A stretch of 64,000 nucleotides of DNA from Tausonia pullulans (Eukaryota > Basidiomycota > Tremellomycetes > Cystofilobasidiales > Mrakiaceae), in contig OX637633.1 in NCBI GenBank assembly GCA_951802195.1, positions 310,001-374,000 on the forward strand, written 5' to 3'. Shown piece by piece: positions 10,601-20,951 of this stretch (position 1 is its first letter; each line of letters starts with the position of its first letter). Below the pieces are notes generated by a model. The model worked only from the letters and a program-made list of their open reading frames with translations, searched no databases and was not told where the DNA came from. Made by a program: the position numbers and the translations under genes.

Positions 10601-13511
10601 GAACGCGTGGGACCTGCCGTCTTTGCTGATCAAGCCCGTCCAACGGGTGCTCAAGTACCCGCTCCTCCTCGATGACCTACTCCGGTGCACGCCAGAGACT
10701 CACCCAGACCATGGCAACATTCAAGATGCGGCGACGGCTATCAAGGCCGTTGCCGATGAGATCAACGAGGTCAAACGGAGAAAAGAAACAGTCGATCGGG
10801 TTTTTCAGCCTGCTGGCTCCTTGTCCGACCCAACAAGCCCGGCGCCAAACAGTCACCACCATCCAGCGTCAACAACGTCGTCCAAGGGCGGGAAGATGGC
10901 AAGCAAGCTCGGGGGGCTTCTAGGCAAGGACCGCGACAAGGACAAAGATCGAGACTTCCGAGCCGCTAATGCCGCCGCAAGTCAGGCGGCTCTCCAGTTC
11001 AATCAGAAATCCCATGATGAGCTCCGAGCGACCGAGAAGAGCTACGCGGCGCTTGTGACAAGGCTTATGGCTGCCGAACAGACGGCTAGACAGCTTGGGA
11101 AGCTCGTTGCGGGCGCTGGAACGAGGGCGAGGGAGCCGTGGGCGGCGCAGAGACGGGCAGTCGAGGTATGGAGGAGAATCGTCAACCTCGATGGGCTAGA
11201 GCCCGTGGAGGACATCCGGATTGAGGCATATCGAAGTGTGGTGCTGGAAATCCTTGCGCGACCATGTAAGGCAATGGTGAATAGTCTGCTACACTTTTTC
11301 TCGTCTCATCTCGTCCTCTCGCTGACTTCCTCACGTCATCTCACACATCACAGGAGGACGAGCTTCGCGACTTCATCCTGCCCGCCCTCCTCAACCTCGT
11401 TGCCATCTGCAAGGGCCCCAGGGCCGTCGTCCTCCAGCGCAACGCTAAATATGAGGACTACAACCGCGTCGTCCTCGCCAAATTCCGAGGCGATTTTGCC
11501 CGTCTCGCGCGCGAGACAGACGCCGTCGACGGTGCTCAGACGTTCGTGGCGCTTCATCATCAGCTTCTTCTCGAGCTCCCGCCGCTGCTGGATGGGTTCT
11601 CGGCAGTGCTGGGTCATATCGTCCGCGCGCTTGCCGCGTTGCAGGCGAAGTTCCATGGCGAGGTTCGCGCGCTGCTTGGCCAGTTTTGGGTCGAGTATCC
11701 GCCGGTCGTCATGGATACTGAGGACGAAGAGGGAGAGGAAGAAGGAGGAAGGGAGGACAACGCGGAGAGAGGACATGCGAGGGAGGCTGCGCAGCGTGAA
11801 ATGATGGCTGCCGAGCTAGAGAAGCCCATGGATACTCAGAGTATCATCCGGGTCTGGCAGGAGGCCTCGGCCGTGCCGGCGCAGATGTTAGACCTCATCT
11901 CTATTACTCAGAAGCGTGAGTCTAAGCAGACGAAACAAAAGAACCTCCTTCGCGAGCTAACAGATTCAAGTTGCTCGCCATCCAGTGCCCTTTGGGATGC
12001 TCGACATGGCATCACAGCCCTCGTCCCGCAACGGATTTGGCACTCCCTCGGGAGCCTCCGCGCCTGCAGTTGGTGGGGGAGGCGCGAGCTCGACGATGCT
12101 CTCTCGGACGCCCAGTGTCATCTCAACCGGTGGCAGAAGACGCAGCGAGCATCGGACCTCGACACCGCCTTCCTCGTCCACGTCATCTCTCTTCCCAGCC
12201 CCTGCTTCCGGCGAGAATACCAGGACTCGCTCGCGTGCCTCTTCCTCGGCCGGGACGGCCACGACAACGACGAAGCCGTTCGCCGTCGCCAACGTTTCCT
12301 CTTTCACTGGCGGGTCGCCCGTCTCCCCTTTCCACCCCTCGTCAGAGTCCGCCGACTCCCCCTCACCTTCAGCGACGTCATCCTCACGGCCAAGCATGTT
12401 CCAGTTCCGCCGCTCATCCAGGTCCAAGGCGGCCGCTTCTGCCTCTGGCTTCTCACCTGACATTCCTGCATCAGGTGAAGCCCCGCTCCCTAAGACGCCT
12501 CCGTCTCGATCGGCGGTCCAATTGCCCATCCCTCTCGGCGTTCCCATCCCCGTTAACCGCACGACGACGATGACGACGACGACCCGAAGTCGGTCCTCAA
12601 CCGCGTCTTCGCTCGGCCCGGTCCTATCAGCGCTCTCGTTTGAAGGGTCTGACGGTGGCCCACAGGGGAGCTTCGCCGACTCTGTCATTAGAAGGCTCTC
12701 GCTCACGGGAGGAGCTGGCGGCAGTGGTAGTACTGGTGGTGGCTCGGCAGCGACGAGCGTGTCAGCGCACACGACGGTCTCTTCGGATGGTGGTGGGTCT
12801 GGGGGCAAGCGGTTGTCGTTGATGAGCATCGCCAGTTCAGCGCTGTATGACCCGCGCTCGCCATCTTCGTTCGATCGGTCTTTCGGGGCGGCGTCGCCGA
12901 GGGGCAGTGGGTTCGATATCGCAGAAGGAGTCGACACGACTCCGACGAAACGGCTCGAGCGGTTCGTTCGCCAGGATGGAGAAGATGACCTCGTCCTCGG
13001 TGGTGATACCTCCCACCCGCTCTCGACTGAGGAGACGGCGGCGGACGAACCGGCAACGCTGTACCGCTGCGAATGTGTCGCTGATTTTGACCTTGGGACG
13101 CATGAGCTCACGTACATGAGCCACCAGTGCGTCCGGTCATCCGGCTTGCGTTCCTGCCTGAAGGGCAACCGACATAGAGCTGACATGTGTCCCCCCATAC
13201 GTCTGTTAGGTTCCTCAAGATCTCTCGCGGCGACGAGATTGATGTTGTTTACGAGGTCGGTCGCGTCGACGAGCTCGACGATTTCCCGCTCGACGTCGGA
13301 CGTGAGTAGTGGTTGAACGTTGGTCTCAGTGATACTGGCTGACCCATACTTGTCATCAGTCGAGGACGACGGTCTGCTGATCGGACGTAACGCGGTCGGC
13401 CTCCAGGGCTTTGTGCTCTGCTCGTTCCTTGTGAGTGCGGTACCTGTTTGCCTTCTGCTTGGTCCCTGACTCCTTCTCTTGCTTCTCTAGCAACCTCTCG
13501 ATGCATCTTGA
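7606..13511 (+). CDS. RhoGEF (DH) - BAR - SH3 protein, about 1802 aa
   Basis: Eight exons: 7606-9126, 9193-10380, 10464-11276, 11354-11915, 11986-13126, 13210-13301, 13360-13430, 13491-13511. The first 680 residues are Ser/Pro-rich and disordered. The DH (RhoGEF) domain starts near residue 683 (HEIHTTERSYARDL) and contains the hallmark third conserved region LLIKPVQRVLKYPLLLDDLL near residue 955. The domain is split by a Ser/Thr-rich insertion of roughly 150 residues. A BAR-type helical region follows (about 1080-1360), then another disordered stretch, and a divergent SH3-like end built across four small exons (ADFDLGTHELTYM ... SRGDEIDVV ... GLLIGRNAVGLQGF). DH plus BAR is the arrangement of Tuba/DNMBP and S. 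pombe Gef1, activators of Cdc42 at growth sites and septa. I see no PH domain, as in that family. The exon 5 acceptor could instead lie 15 nt upstream, at 11971, in the same frame. Confidence 0.9.
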
Positions 13512-14598
13512 ACGATAATTCTTCCCTCCTTTCATGTCCCTCCCTTCTCGTCTTCGCCACGCCTGTCGCATGAATTCCCATCTCATTTCTTGGTCGCTCC
13601 CGAGCGACGCCAATCCCACGCTTATTTTACCTTTCTCAGCTCGCATGATTTCTCTCTCTCTCTGTCTACTGCCCTACGTCATAAGCTCTTGTTTATCACA
13701 TGTCTCCTCCCTCCTGAACTCTCGCCATCTCTCTTTCCATCTCGTCGCAGGGCAATTGTCCGTTAGCTCGAAAGTCTTAACCTCGAGTAGATGATCCCGT
13801 CGTCATGCTAGCAAGCTTCGCGTGGGCAGCGAGTGAGCGGATCGACCCAGCTGAGGCACTCTTACTCACTGATCGACGGCCGTTTCAGCTCAACCTCAAA
13901 CGAGACATCCAAGCCCCTTTTCTCGCGGTATGCATGCCCCTTTATTCCAACCTCTCTTTTCCTCTTCGGGCGCTCTCTCGACCGGACGCGAGTGTCCCTT
14001 GTTCGCGAGAAGTATAGTCGAGGAACTTGATGATGGGTCTCACTCTCTCCTGCGGTCATGCCTCTCCATCTCCCCTCCTCTCCCCCTGTTCTCCTCGCCG
14101 CCCCTCTCTCGCATAGTCCCACCCCTGGTCGGACGCCCTCAAACTCTACACGCCCTTCCTTCTCCACCTTTGCCTTCGTTCGAGCCGGACTCGTTCCCTC
14201 TTTCTCCTCACGATTTTGCCCTCCCTCTATATCTCTCGCCTCGCCTCCTCTCATCTTCACCGACCGTCAGAACGCGCCTCCCACGTGTCACATCTCTCAG
14301 GATGACGCAAGAGAAGAGTTCGAGCGGGCCCTCACCGTTTCTTCTCCTTCCGCCCCTCCTCGCCTTTGCACCCACTCAATCTCCTCATCCCCTTCCCTCT
14401 GTTCTCTCCCACTTGGCCTCCTTCTTCCCCGTCTTCACTCTCGATCACAACGCCTGTAAATGTCTCTCCGCACGACGACTGGGCAATCAATCTGCCTCTG
14501 CTTCACCTCACTCGGCATGGCGGACACCTCATTTCTAATACTTTCCGTCTAAATTAGCATCCTCTTAAAGTTGATTGTCCTGCACTGTCTTGTAGCAG
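13512..14598. other. Intergenic, pyrimidine-rich, no clear gene
   Basis: C/T-rich sequence after the RhoGEF stop codon. A short stretch near 13884-13928 looks like an isolated exon (flanked by TTTCAG and GTATGC), but I could not connect it to a start codon or to a recognisable protein. Confidence 0.35.
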
Positions 14599-14961
14599 AT
14601 GGCCGGTCGTCTTGGTCGCGCCTCAATCTACCGCGATACTCGAAAGGTATTCATCTTTCCACTCTAAGCTCAAGTCGTGGCTTTCAGTTCAGCTCCTTGT
14701 GGTAGTCGATTGGTCTCGTGGCTCGTCCGAATGTGTGCGCTGTTCTCACAGGGAAGGCGTTCGCTCAGGCTCTCCCAGGCATCTATCTATATTCGTCCGA
14801 CATGCAGTCCCACATGGGCTGGCTTTCTAAGACCGTCTCGACCACAGGTTGGCAAGCTCGGAGCAGACGATCTCAGCCAGCTAGTCGGGCAAGATGCGTT
14901 GACTTCCTGTCGACCCAGCAAGGACGTTGCGAACGAGGACGATGACCACGGAGCGAACTAG
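14599..14961 (+). CDS. Possible small two-exon protein, 85 aa, unrecognised
   Basis: A possible gene with exons 14599-14646 (MAGRLGRASIYRDTRK) and 14752-14961, ending in GQDALTSCRPSKDVANED... and a stop. The splice is in phase with plausible GTATTC and CTCACAG borders, and a second acceptor (CCACAG, just before VGKLGADDL) is also in frame, so the middle part is uncertain. An AG lies directly before the ATG, so the first exon might instead be internal to a longer gene. I do not recognise the product and no domain is visible. Treat it as a candidate only. Confidence 0.25.
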
Positions 14962-15195
14962 GTCCTAGGGGCCGTCGATTGGACACCGCCCGGGTGGAGG
15001 GTTTGTTAAAAAAAAAAAAAAAACCTTCTCAGGCCGATATGGACGACCTCCATCTCCAGGTAGGAGAGTGAGGGATCGGAATCGGCACTGGACGAGGGTA
15101 AGCCTTGGATAGGAGCGGGGAGAAGACAGGAAGGGGCAAGGATTCGTATCACCGCCCAAATCCTCCATAGGGACCAGGATGTAATAAAAGTATTA

Positions 15196-15265
15196 GACCC
15201 GCGTGGAACTTGAACCCCACAACCTTTTGATACGTAATCAGATGCGACAACTAAATTTATCAGTC
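15196..15265 (-). pseudogene. Decayed tRNA-Arg(ACG)-like copy
   Basis: On the minus strand the sequence keeps a tRNA-like 3' half: an anticodon arm with loop TTACGTA (ACG), a T-arm GTGGGGTTCAAGTTCCAC and a GGGTC acceptor end. The D-arm (TAAATTTAGTTG) has lost the A-box consensus and the acceptor stem no longer pairs. The remaining parts resemble fungal tRNA-Arg(ACG). It is most likely a non-functional relic. Confidence 0.5.
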
Positions 15266-15280
15266 GGCCGTGGGAGAGCG

Positions 15281-15312
15281 CGGGGGGGGGGGGCGGGGGG
15301 GGCGGGGGGAAC
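15281..15312. repeat. G-rich homopolymer tract
   Basis: A run of Gs broken by a few C and A, near a poly-A tract at 15008-15022. Both are simple sequence and likely error-prone in the assembly. Confidence 0.7.
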
Positions 15313-15756
15313 GGGATGGAGAGGGAACGTATTCGAGAGTATCAAGACCTGGAGATATAAACCCCATAGCCAGGGTTTACCAGGCAATGCTACGTGCTTG
15401 GCACTCGAGGATGATACACGGCAAGGGCGAAGTGACCGTCGACGCCACCCCAGCAGCAGGGGCAGGAGTGGCAGCGTGTTACCCTCCTCTCCCTTGCCCA
15501 AACACGCCCGGCCAAGGGATCCTGTCTCCCTCGACGCCGGGTCCACTCCCCAATCAGCACACGTTGAATACATATACCCCAGCGCTGCCTATGTGCTGCC
15601 AGAGTCTCAGTCTGGGCCGTCGCTCAGTCCCCCAGGCGATCATCCATGGGCAGAGAGACGGACCTCAGCCAAAGAAGAAGACTCGCTGGCGATGGATCCC
15701 AGAATGTGCATCCATGGATGTCCACGAATGTTTGGCAAACCAGACCAAAAAGAGAC

Positions 15757-15854
15757 AGTTTGATACAAGATTTGAACTAGTGACCTACAGAGAACAGCCT
15801 GTGCCACTGATGGCACGCTTGCAATCTGTTGCTCTACCCCTGAGCTAATCAAAC
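15757..15854 (-). tRNA. tRNA-Cys(GCA) with 26-nt intron, copy 1
   Basis: Cloverleaf on the minus strand. The 7-bp acceptor stem (GTTTGAT/ATCAAAC) pairs perfectly, the discriminator base is U as expected for Cys, the D-arm is TAGCTCAGGGGTAGAGCA and the T-arm contains GTTCAAATC. The anticodon stem ACAGA/TCTGT encloses loop TTGCAA + C with anticodon GCA. A 26-nt intron interrupts the loop after position 37, the canonical site. The mature length is 72 nt. The intron can fold into a hairpin (GTGCCA...TGGCAC). A second copy at 63229-63326 differs by one base, in the intron. Confidence 0.93.
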
Positions 15855-16924
15855 AAGCGCTGTAATGTTGCTGACGACGGAGGGTTCGCGCAGCCGTCAC
15901 GTGGCTTTGTCGGTCTTCTCCGGGGTTTCTTTCTCAAGAACTTCGTCAATATACCGGACGATGATATCTGAACGGTCACACCCACCATTTGCCGCAAGCA
16001 TCGGCCGACGGATTCGAGATGATGGGAAGGTGAACACGCTGGGGCTGGGGGCGATGCAGGTGTTCCTGGCGGTCGGTCGTCCGGACGGTCGGCGTTTGAC
16101 TTTGATTTTTTCTTCTCTGCCCTCTTCCTCCCTCTCGCTGTCTCTCATAGGGGCATGTCGTCCTCTGATCTTGATCCGTGACTTGGAGAAAAGAGATAAA
16201 GCACGGCCGATGACATGCTCAAGGAGACTAAAGGTGATCGGAGCACGTTCGTGGCAAGGTAGTACAGTGAGACATGGGACCAGAAGGGGAATCGACGACC
16301 GGCCTCATCAAGATTAGAGGAGGCATCACTGAGCTAAGGAAACTATGGGATATTGTGGCATCTCTAGTATTTGGGAGCGCGCGCCAGTAATCGCACCACC
16401 GTCGATGAGGCGCTGGGAGTCCCCGGAAGGCAACAAACCGTGCTTAGTTCTGTCTGTACAGATAATAACTTATTTTTAAAGCTATAAACATGGATAAGGC
16501 ATAGAGGATGGTAGCATCCTGCGAGAGACAGCGAAAGGGAGGAAGAGAGGGAGAGGATCTAGCTAGGGAAGAGGAGAGGGGAGGAGACTGGACAATTGGG
16601 GAAGGGAACGGGGTGAGAGAAGGAAATCGTCAATGGTAGAAAGAGTGGAGAGATGGAGGGGAGATAGGAGGTAGGAGAGTACGACAAGGAGGAGCACGGG
16701 AAGGATGAAATTATGAGATGCAGGGACAATGAAGAGAAGACGAGACCGAAGTCAAACGTCGATCGTCCGAACGACAGACCGCCATCCCTCCTCAACGGTC
16801 TTCAGCCTTCAGCTCTCAGACATCGCCGCCATTGCCACCGCATCACTACCACCATCCTCTTCGCCATAACCGTAATGGGGTCAGACGAAGGCTAGGCTTA
16901 TATCGCTGGCGTCACCACAGCGCA

Positions 16925-17026
16925 GTCTTATTTAGCTCAGAATTAGAGCAACAGATAGCAAGCAAGCCTGCTGTTAGTGGCACAGGCTGTCATCTGTAGG
17001 TCACTCATTCAAATATTCCGTCAACC
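16925..17026 (+). pseudogene. Decayed intron-bearing tRNA-Cys copy
   Basis: On the plus strand this matches the tRNA-Cys gene over its whole length, including a diverged intron: TTAGCTCAGAATTAGAGC for the D-arm, ACAGATAGCAAG for the anticodon arm, GGCACAGGCTGTCATCTGTAG for the intron end and stem, and CATTCAAATATTC for the T-arm. The acceptor stem is broken (GTCTTAT versus CGTCAAC), U33 is changed to A and the T-stem no longer pairs. It is a relic of a gene copy that still contained its intron, so it came from DNA or unspliced precursor. Confidence 0.75.
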
Positions 17027-17829
17027 TTTCATTCAACGTCCAATATCTGAAAGCTGTTATCCGAAATCTTCTCAATGGGAGTACAGTGCACTGTGCCCGC
17101 ATGGAAGTTCACAGAGAGACGAGTTTGCGTCTTTCAGGCAAGACTCAACGCATCTTCGCCGACGGCTGCCTTGCCACGGATTCAGGGCTCTCATCGTGCC
17201 TGGAAAAATTCTTGAAGTTCGAGGATGTGACACATGAGAGCCGTCAGGACGCGTCTCGCCACAGTGACTGGCTCTTCAGTAGGTTTACTTGACTTTTGAC
17301 GCTGCGGCGGGCATTTACCATTCTGTCATCATCGACACGACCAGCTTGCATTCGTCCCATTTCAGTCTACTCATCCCGCACCTTCAACCTTCGCAGACCG
17401 CCCTCCCTGCGCCTCACATACATCCAGATCTCAGCCGTTAGCTTCCCGTTCGTCCGTGTCTTCCGTACTCTCACCGCCAGGAGCTGGATGGACTGGGAAT
17501 GGATCAGTTTCAAAGCATCCGCGCCTCCACTTATCAAGCTTATCAAAGAGGAGGTCAAGCCGCCGCCCCTTGCTGGCTTTGCCCTCTTCTCTTCTCTTCT
17601 TCTCCCGCCGTTATCGATGATGATGCTCCGCATTCGCAGTCCGCTTGCCTCTTGGGGGGTTACTTGGTCGACCCAGTGGTGCACTGATTCGTGGACATCA
17701 CCGATCTGCGCGCGCGCATCCATCCTTGCCGCGCGTCACGCTTGGCTTGGCTTTGCATACTTCGCTCGCGGTCCGAAAGAGTACTGGCCATTTCATTTAT
17801 TTAGTAACTCAAGTGATTTTCGGGATACC

Positions 17830-17860
<31 letters not shown>

Positions 17861-18882
17861 TACACACACATGAAGAAGCGTCCGTCGAGTCGGTCGAGGC
17901 ATAACCTAATCGAGTTGCGGGACCAGGACGCCCAGGGCGAACAAACAGTCGCTCGGGAGACAGCACAGACAGGTCGCTCGCTCGGCGTTGTCGGAGACAG
18001 TTGGCAGATTAGGACTGATTAGGCTGCTGAGGGTGGGAGCACGACCCAGGCTGTGATGGACGACGTGGCGAGCCGGAGACGGACGAAGAGCATGACGCTC
18101 CCGGCCGAGCGTCAACGAGGACGAGAGGACTGCGTTGATCAGAGCAAACGTCCACTGCCTCTCTTACGCGGCGGCGGGCCGGAGAAGAAGAAAGAAAGAG
18201 GGGCCGGCGTTTGGGGACCGCCGGCGGTAGAGCAGGGGCCCCGCATGGGTTGACGGAGGGGGGGGCGAACCTCGTGTCCGTCAGGCTCTTCCTCAAACGA
18301 GCCGACCTCGAGAAAGAGTCGAGTGAGGGGAGAAAACTCTTTGGGACCATCAACACCCGAACCGCCAGCCCACCTCGAGAGAAACCCACCCGCGAGCCTC
18401 TCTCTCCACCAGCCAGCCCGCCAGCCAGCCGGCCACCACCTTACCCTCGCCCTTCAGGCACAGGACGTCACTTGGCTACCTCCGCCGCCGTCCTTCTTGC
18501 TTGTCTGCCTCCCCTCCGCCCGCCGACAGGTCCGTTTCCCTCCTTTGATGGACATCGCCCTTTCTCTTGCTCGCCCACGCCCACTGCCCCTCTGTGTCCC
18601 TGCCCTGGCACCCCCGGGGACCATCCTGTGCGAGACGCCGCCGGCTCTCGACCGCGCAGCGTGCAGCCCGAGGGCGACGACGTGTCGAGGCGCGTCTCGT
18701 CCCGGTTGAGCGAGAGGGATCGCGCGCGCGAGATGTGTGGATGCTCCGGCCAGATGTCGTCTCGTCGGTGTCGTTGTCAGCATGCCTGCCGCGCTCCAAC
18801 CCGCACACTCTCGCTCGGCCCATGCCCCCCGAGACGAGCCATGGTCTGACATGCATCCTCCCTCCCGTCTCAGCCTGCAGTG
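17027..18882. other. Intergenic region and leader of the CDCA7-type gene
   Basis: No well-supported gene. A 62-codon frame at 17499-17687 (+) (MDQFQSIRASTYQAYQRGG...) has protein-like composition but no neighbours it can be joined to. A C17/(CA)n simple repeat lies at 17830-17871. From about 18250 the sequence is C/T-rich and probably forms the promoter and 5' UTR of the next gene; a CTCAGCCTGCAG just before the start codon could be the 3' end of a leader intron. Confidence 0.35.
17830..17871. repeat. Poly-C plus (CA)n microsatellite
   Basis: About 18 Cs run directly into CACACACACACATACACACACA. Simple sequence with no coding role seen. Confidence 0.9.
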
Positions 18883-20898
18883 ATGGACGCCGCGAGCCAG
18901 CATTCGCTTCCGCCGCCGCCGGCGACGCCTTCCCACGAGGAGCCTTCTTCGTTGTCGTCTTCGTCGTCGAGATTCCCCGTCCCCCCTTCGCCATCGCCCT
19001 CTCGCGGTGACGGCCCTTCGTCGTCGTTTGGCCAGGCTCCGCCGCCGCCGCCGTCGACCCGCCAGCCGCTTGGCTACCCCCACAACCTCCTCTCCGGCCC
19101 TGTCCCCCCGGCGAGCACAAGCAGCAGCAGCACCCCGGCGGCCAACAGCCAGACGGCCTCGCCCGCCCCTCCTGCAGGCCCGCCGGGGCTGGCAGCGCTG
19201 CCTGCCGTGTACGCCCTGCCATCGTCGTACCCTACCCTCCCTCCTCCTCCCGCGCTCCCTCGCTCGCCTTCGGGTCATCGCCTGGCAGCGGCGGCGCCCT
19301 CTTACTACCCCCAGTACGACACCTCCCCTCGCCACCACCACCAGTCGCCAGCGCCGCCGGGCTACCCTCCCTCGTCCTCCCCTCACCCAGGCTATCTCCC
19401 GCCAGCTCCCACGCCGCCAGCGCGGAACTCATACCAGCCGCTCTTCCCCGCCTATGGAGGCGGCTACGAGCGCGGCTTCCACTCGGGTCTTCAGGCGGCA
19501 GGCGGGATCGTCCCCGTCTCTGTGCCTCCGGGCCTTGGAGCTGGGGCCAGTGGATCGCCGGGCATCGCAGGTCGACCTGAGAACTCCGAGAGTGGTGCGT
19601 CGTCGTACTTCCAGCCGTCCCCGGCGGCTGGCGCCACGGGACACGCTCCGTTCTACCACGCCACGCCTCCCCACCATCCCCACCACCACCCCCAGCACTA
19701 CGCCGCCTCGTCCTCGTACCCTCCCTCGACGAACGGCTCTCCGGCGCCTTCCCAGCTGGATGATGCCGCCCCCGCCAACATGTCCGGTGCTGCTGGCCCC
19801 CCCACGAAGAAGCCCAAGAAGCGCGCTGCTCCGGGAGAGGACAGCTTGACGTGCCACCAGTGCAGGGGTTACTACGATGGCGCGCTGAGGTGCTCCAAGA
19901 TCAAGGGCGCGAAGAAGAAGCAGTGCATCTTGGTGTTCTGCGATAAGGACGCAGTCAATCGGTGAGTGGCGGACTGGGGGCGGGCGGGCGCAGGTGGGGG
20001 CTTTCGTTTTCGACCCATCCACTGACTGACACTGCGCGGTGGCCAGGTATGGGCTCGACCCCGCTGCGATCCGGGCCAGGGGTCCCCCAATGGAGGAGGA
20101 CATCCTCGCGGGCCACTCTCCTGAGGCCAAGTACGCGTGGACGTGTCCGAGCTGCGAGGACATCTGCCAGGTGCGCGAGAACGCTCACTACAGAGGGGGC
20201 AACAGGTCTGCGAAAACTGACGCGTTCTTCTTCCGACCGCCCCGCAGTGCTCCGTCTGCCGCAAGCGCAAGGGTCTCGATCCAATCGGCAACCTCTCGTT
20301 CATGGTGAGAAGCTTATCATCCATTTATATTTCTTTGCGCAGATAAGCAGCTGAACCCGTCCGTCCATGGTGATCTCTTCCAGGCCAAGCAGACTGGCGC
20401 CGGCTCCACCGCCGAACTCCTTCGACAGAACCCTTCCGCCCAAGGCACGATGAAGCGTCCTCGCGGCAGCGGTGCCTCAGGTGACGCATCCACCGGTACC
20501 ATCGCCAAGAGTCGCGGGTCTAGCCGTGGCAATGGCGTCGGTGATGCTGGGGCTGGAGGAGGCTCGTCCTCCTCCTTATGTCGTGCCACCGCTCCTCCAT
20601 CCAACACTCCGGACTTTGGCGTTGACCTCGACCCGGAGATGCCGCCGGAGGAGCGAATGGCGATCCTCAAAACGCGGGAGAAGCGTTGGAAGCTGACGGA
20701 GGAGGCCAAGGCGAGGTGCAAGCGGCTCCGAGGGGAGGTGCTGGACAAGACGCTCCCTGCGTGGGATGACGAGGAAGGTGTGACGGTGGGCGCGGTAGAT
20801 GAGGTTGGGTGGGAGGAGCCGGAGGATGCGGGGAAGGGAGCTGAGGGGATCGCCCCAAGAGTTCAGTTGAGGGAGTTCTTCTGGAGGGTGAGTTACAT

Positions 20899-20951
<53 letters not shown>

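Noticed and set aside
11966-13198. 410-codon minus-strand frame opposite the RhoGEF gene
   Set aside because: Antisense shadow of a Ser-rich exon; the plus strand has a DH-BAR-SH3 protein with consistent splicing.
13512-18882. Gene-poor region inspected for an integrated virus-like element or transposon
   Set aside because: No long terminal repeats, polymerase or integrase motifs, or terminal inverted repeats were visible.
18454-19386. Arg-rich 310-codon minus-strand frame
   Set aside because: Antisense shadow of the Pro/Ser-rich N-terminus of the CDCA7-type protein.
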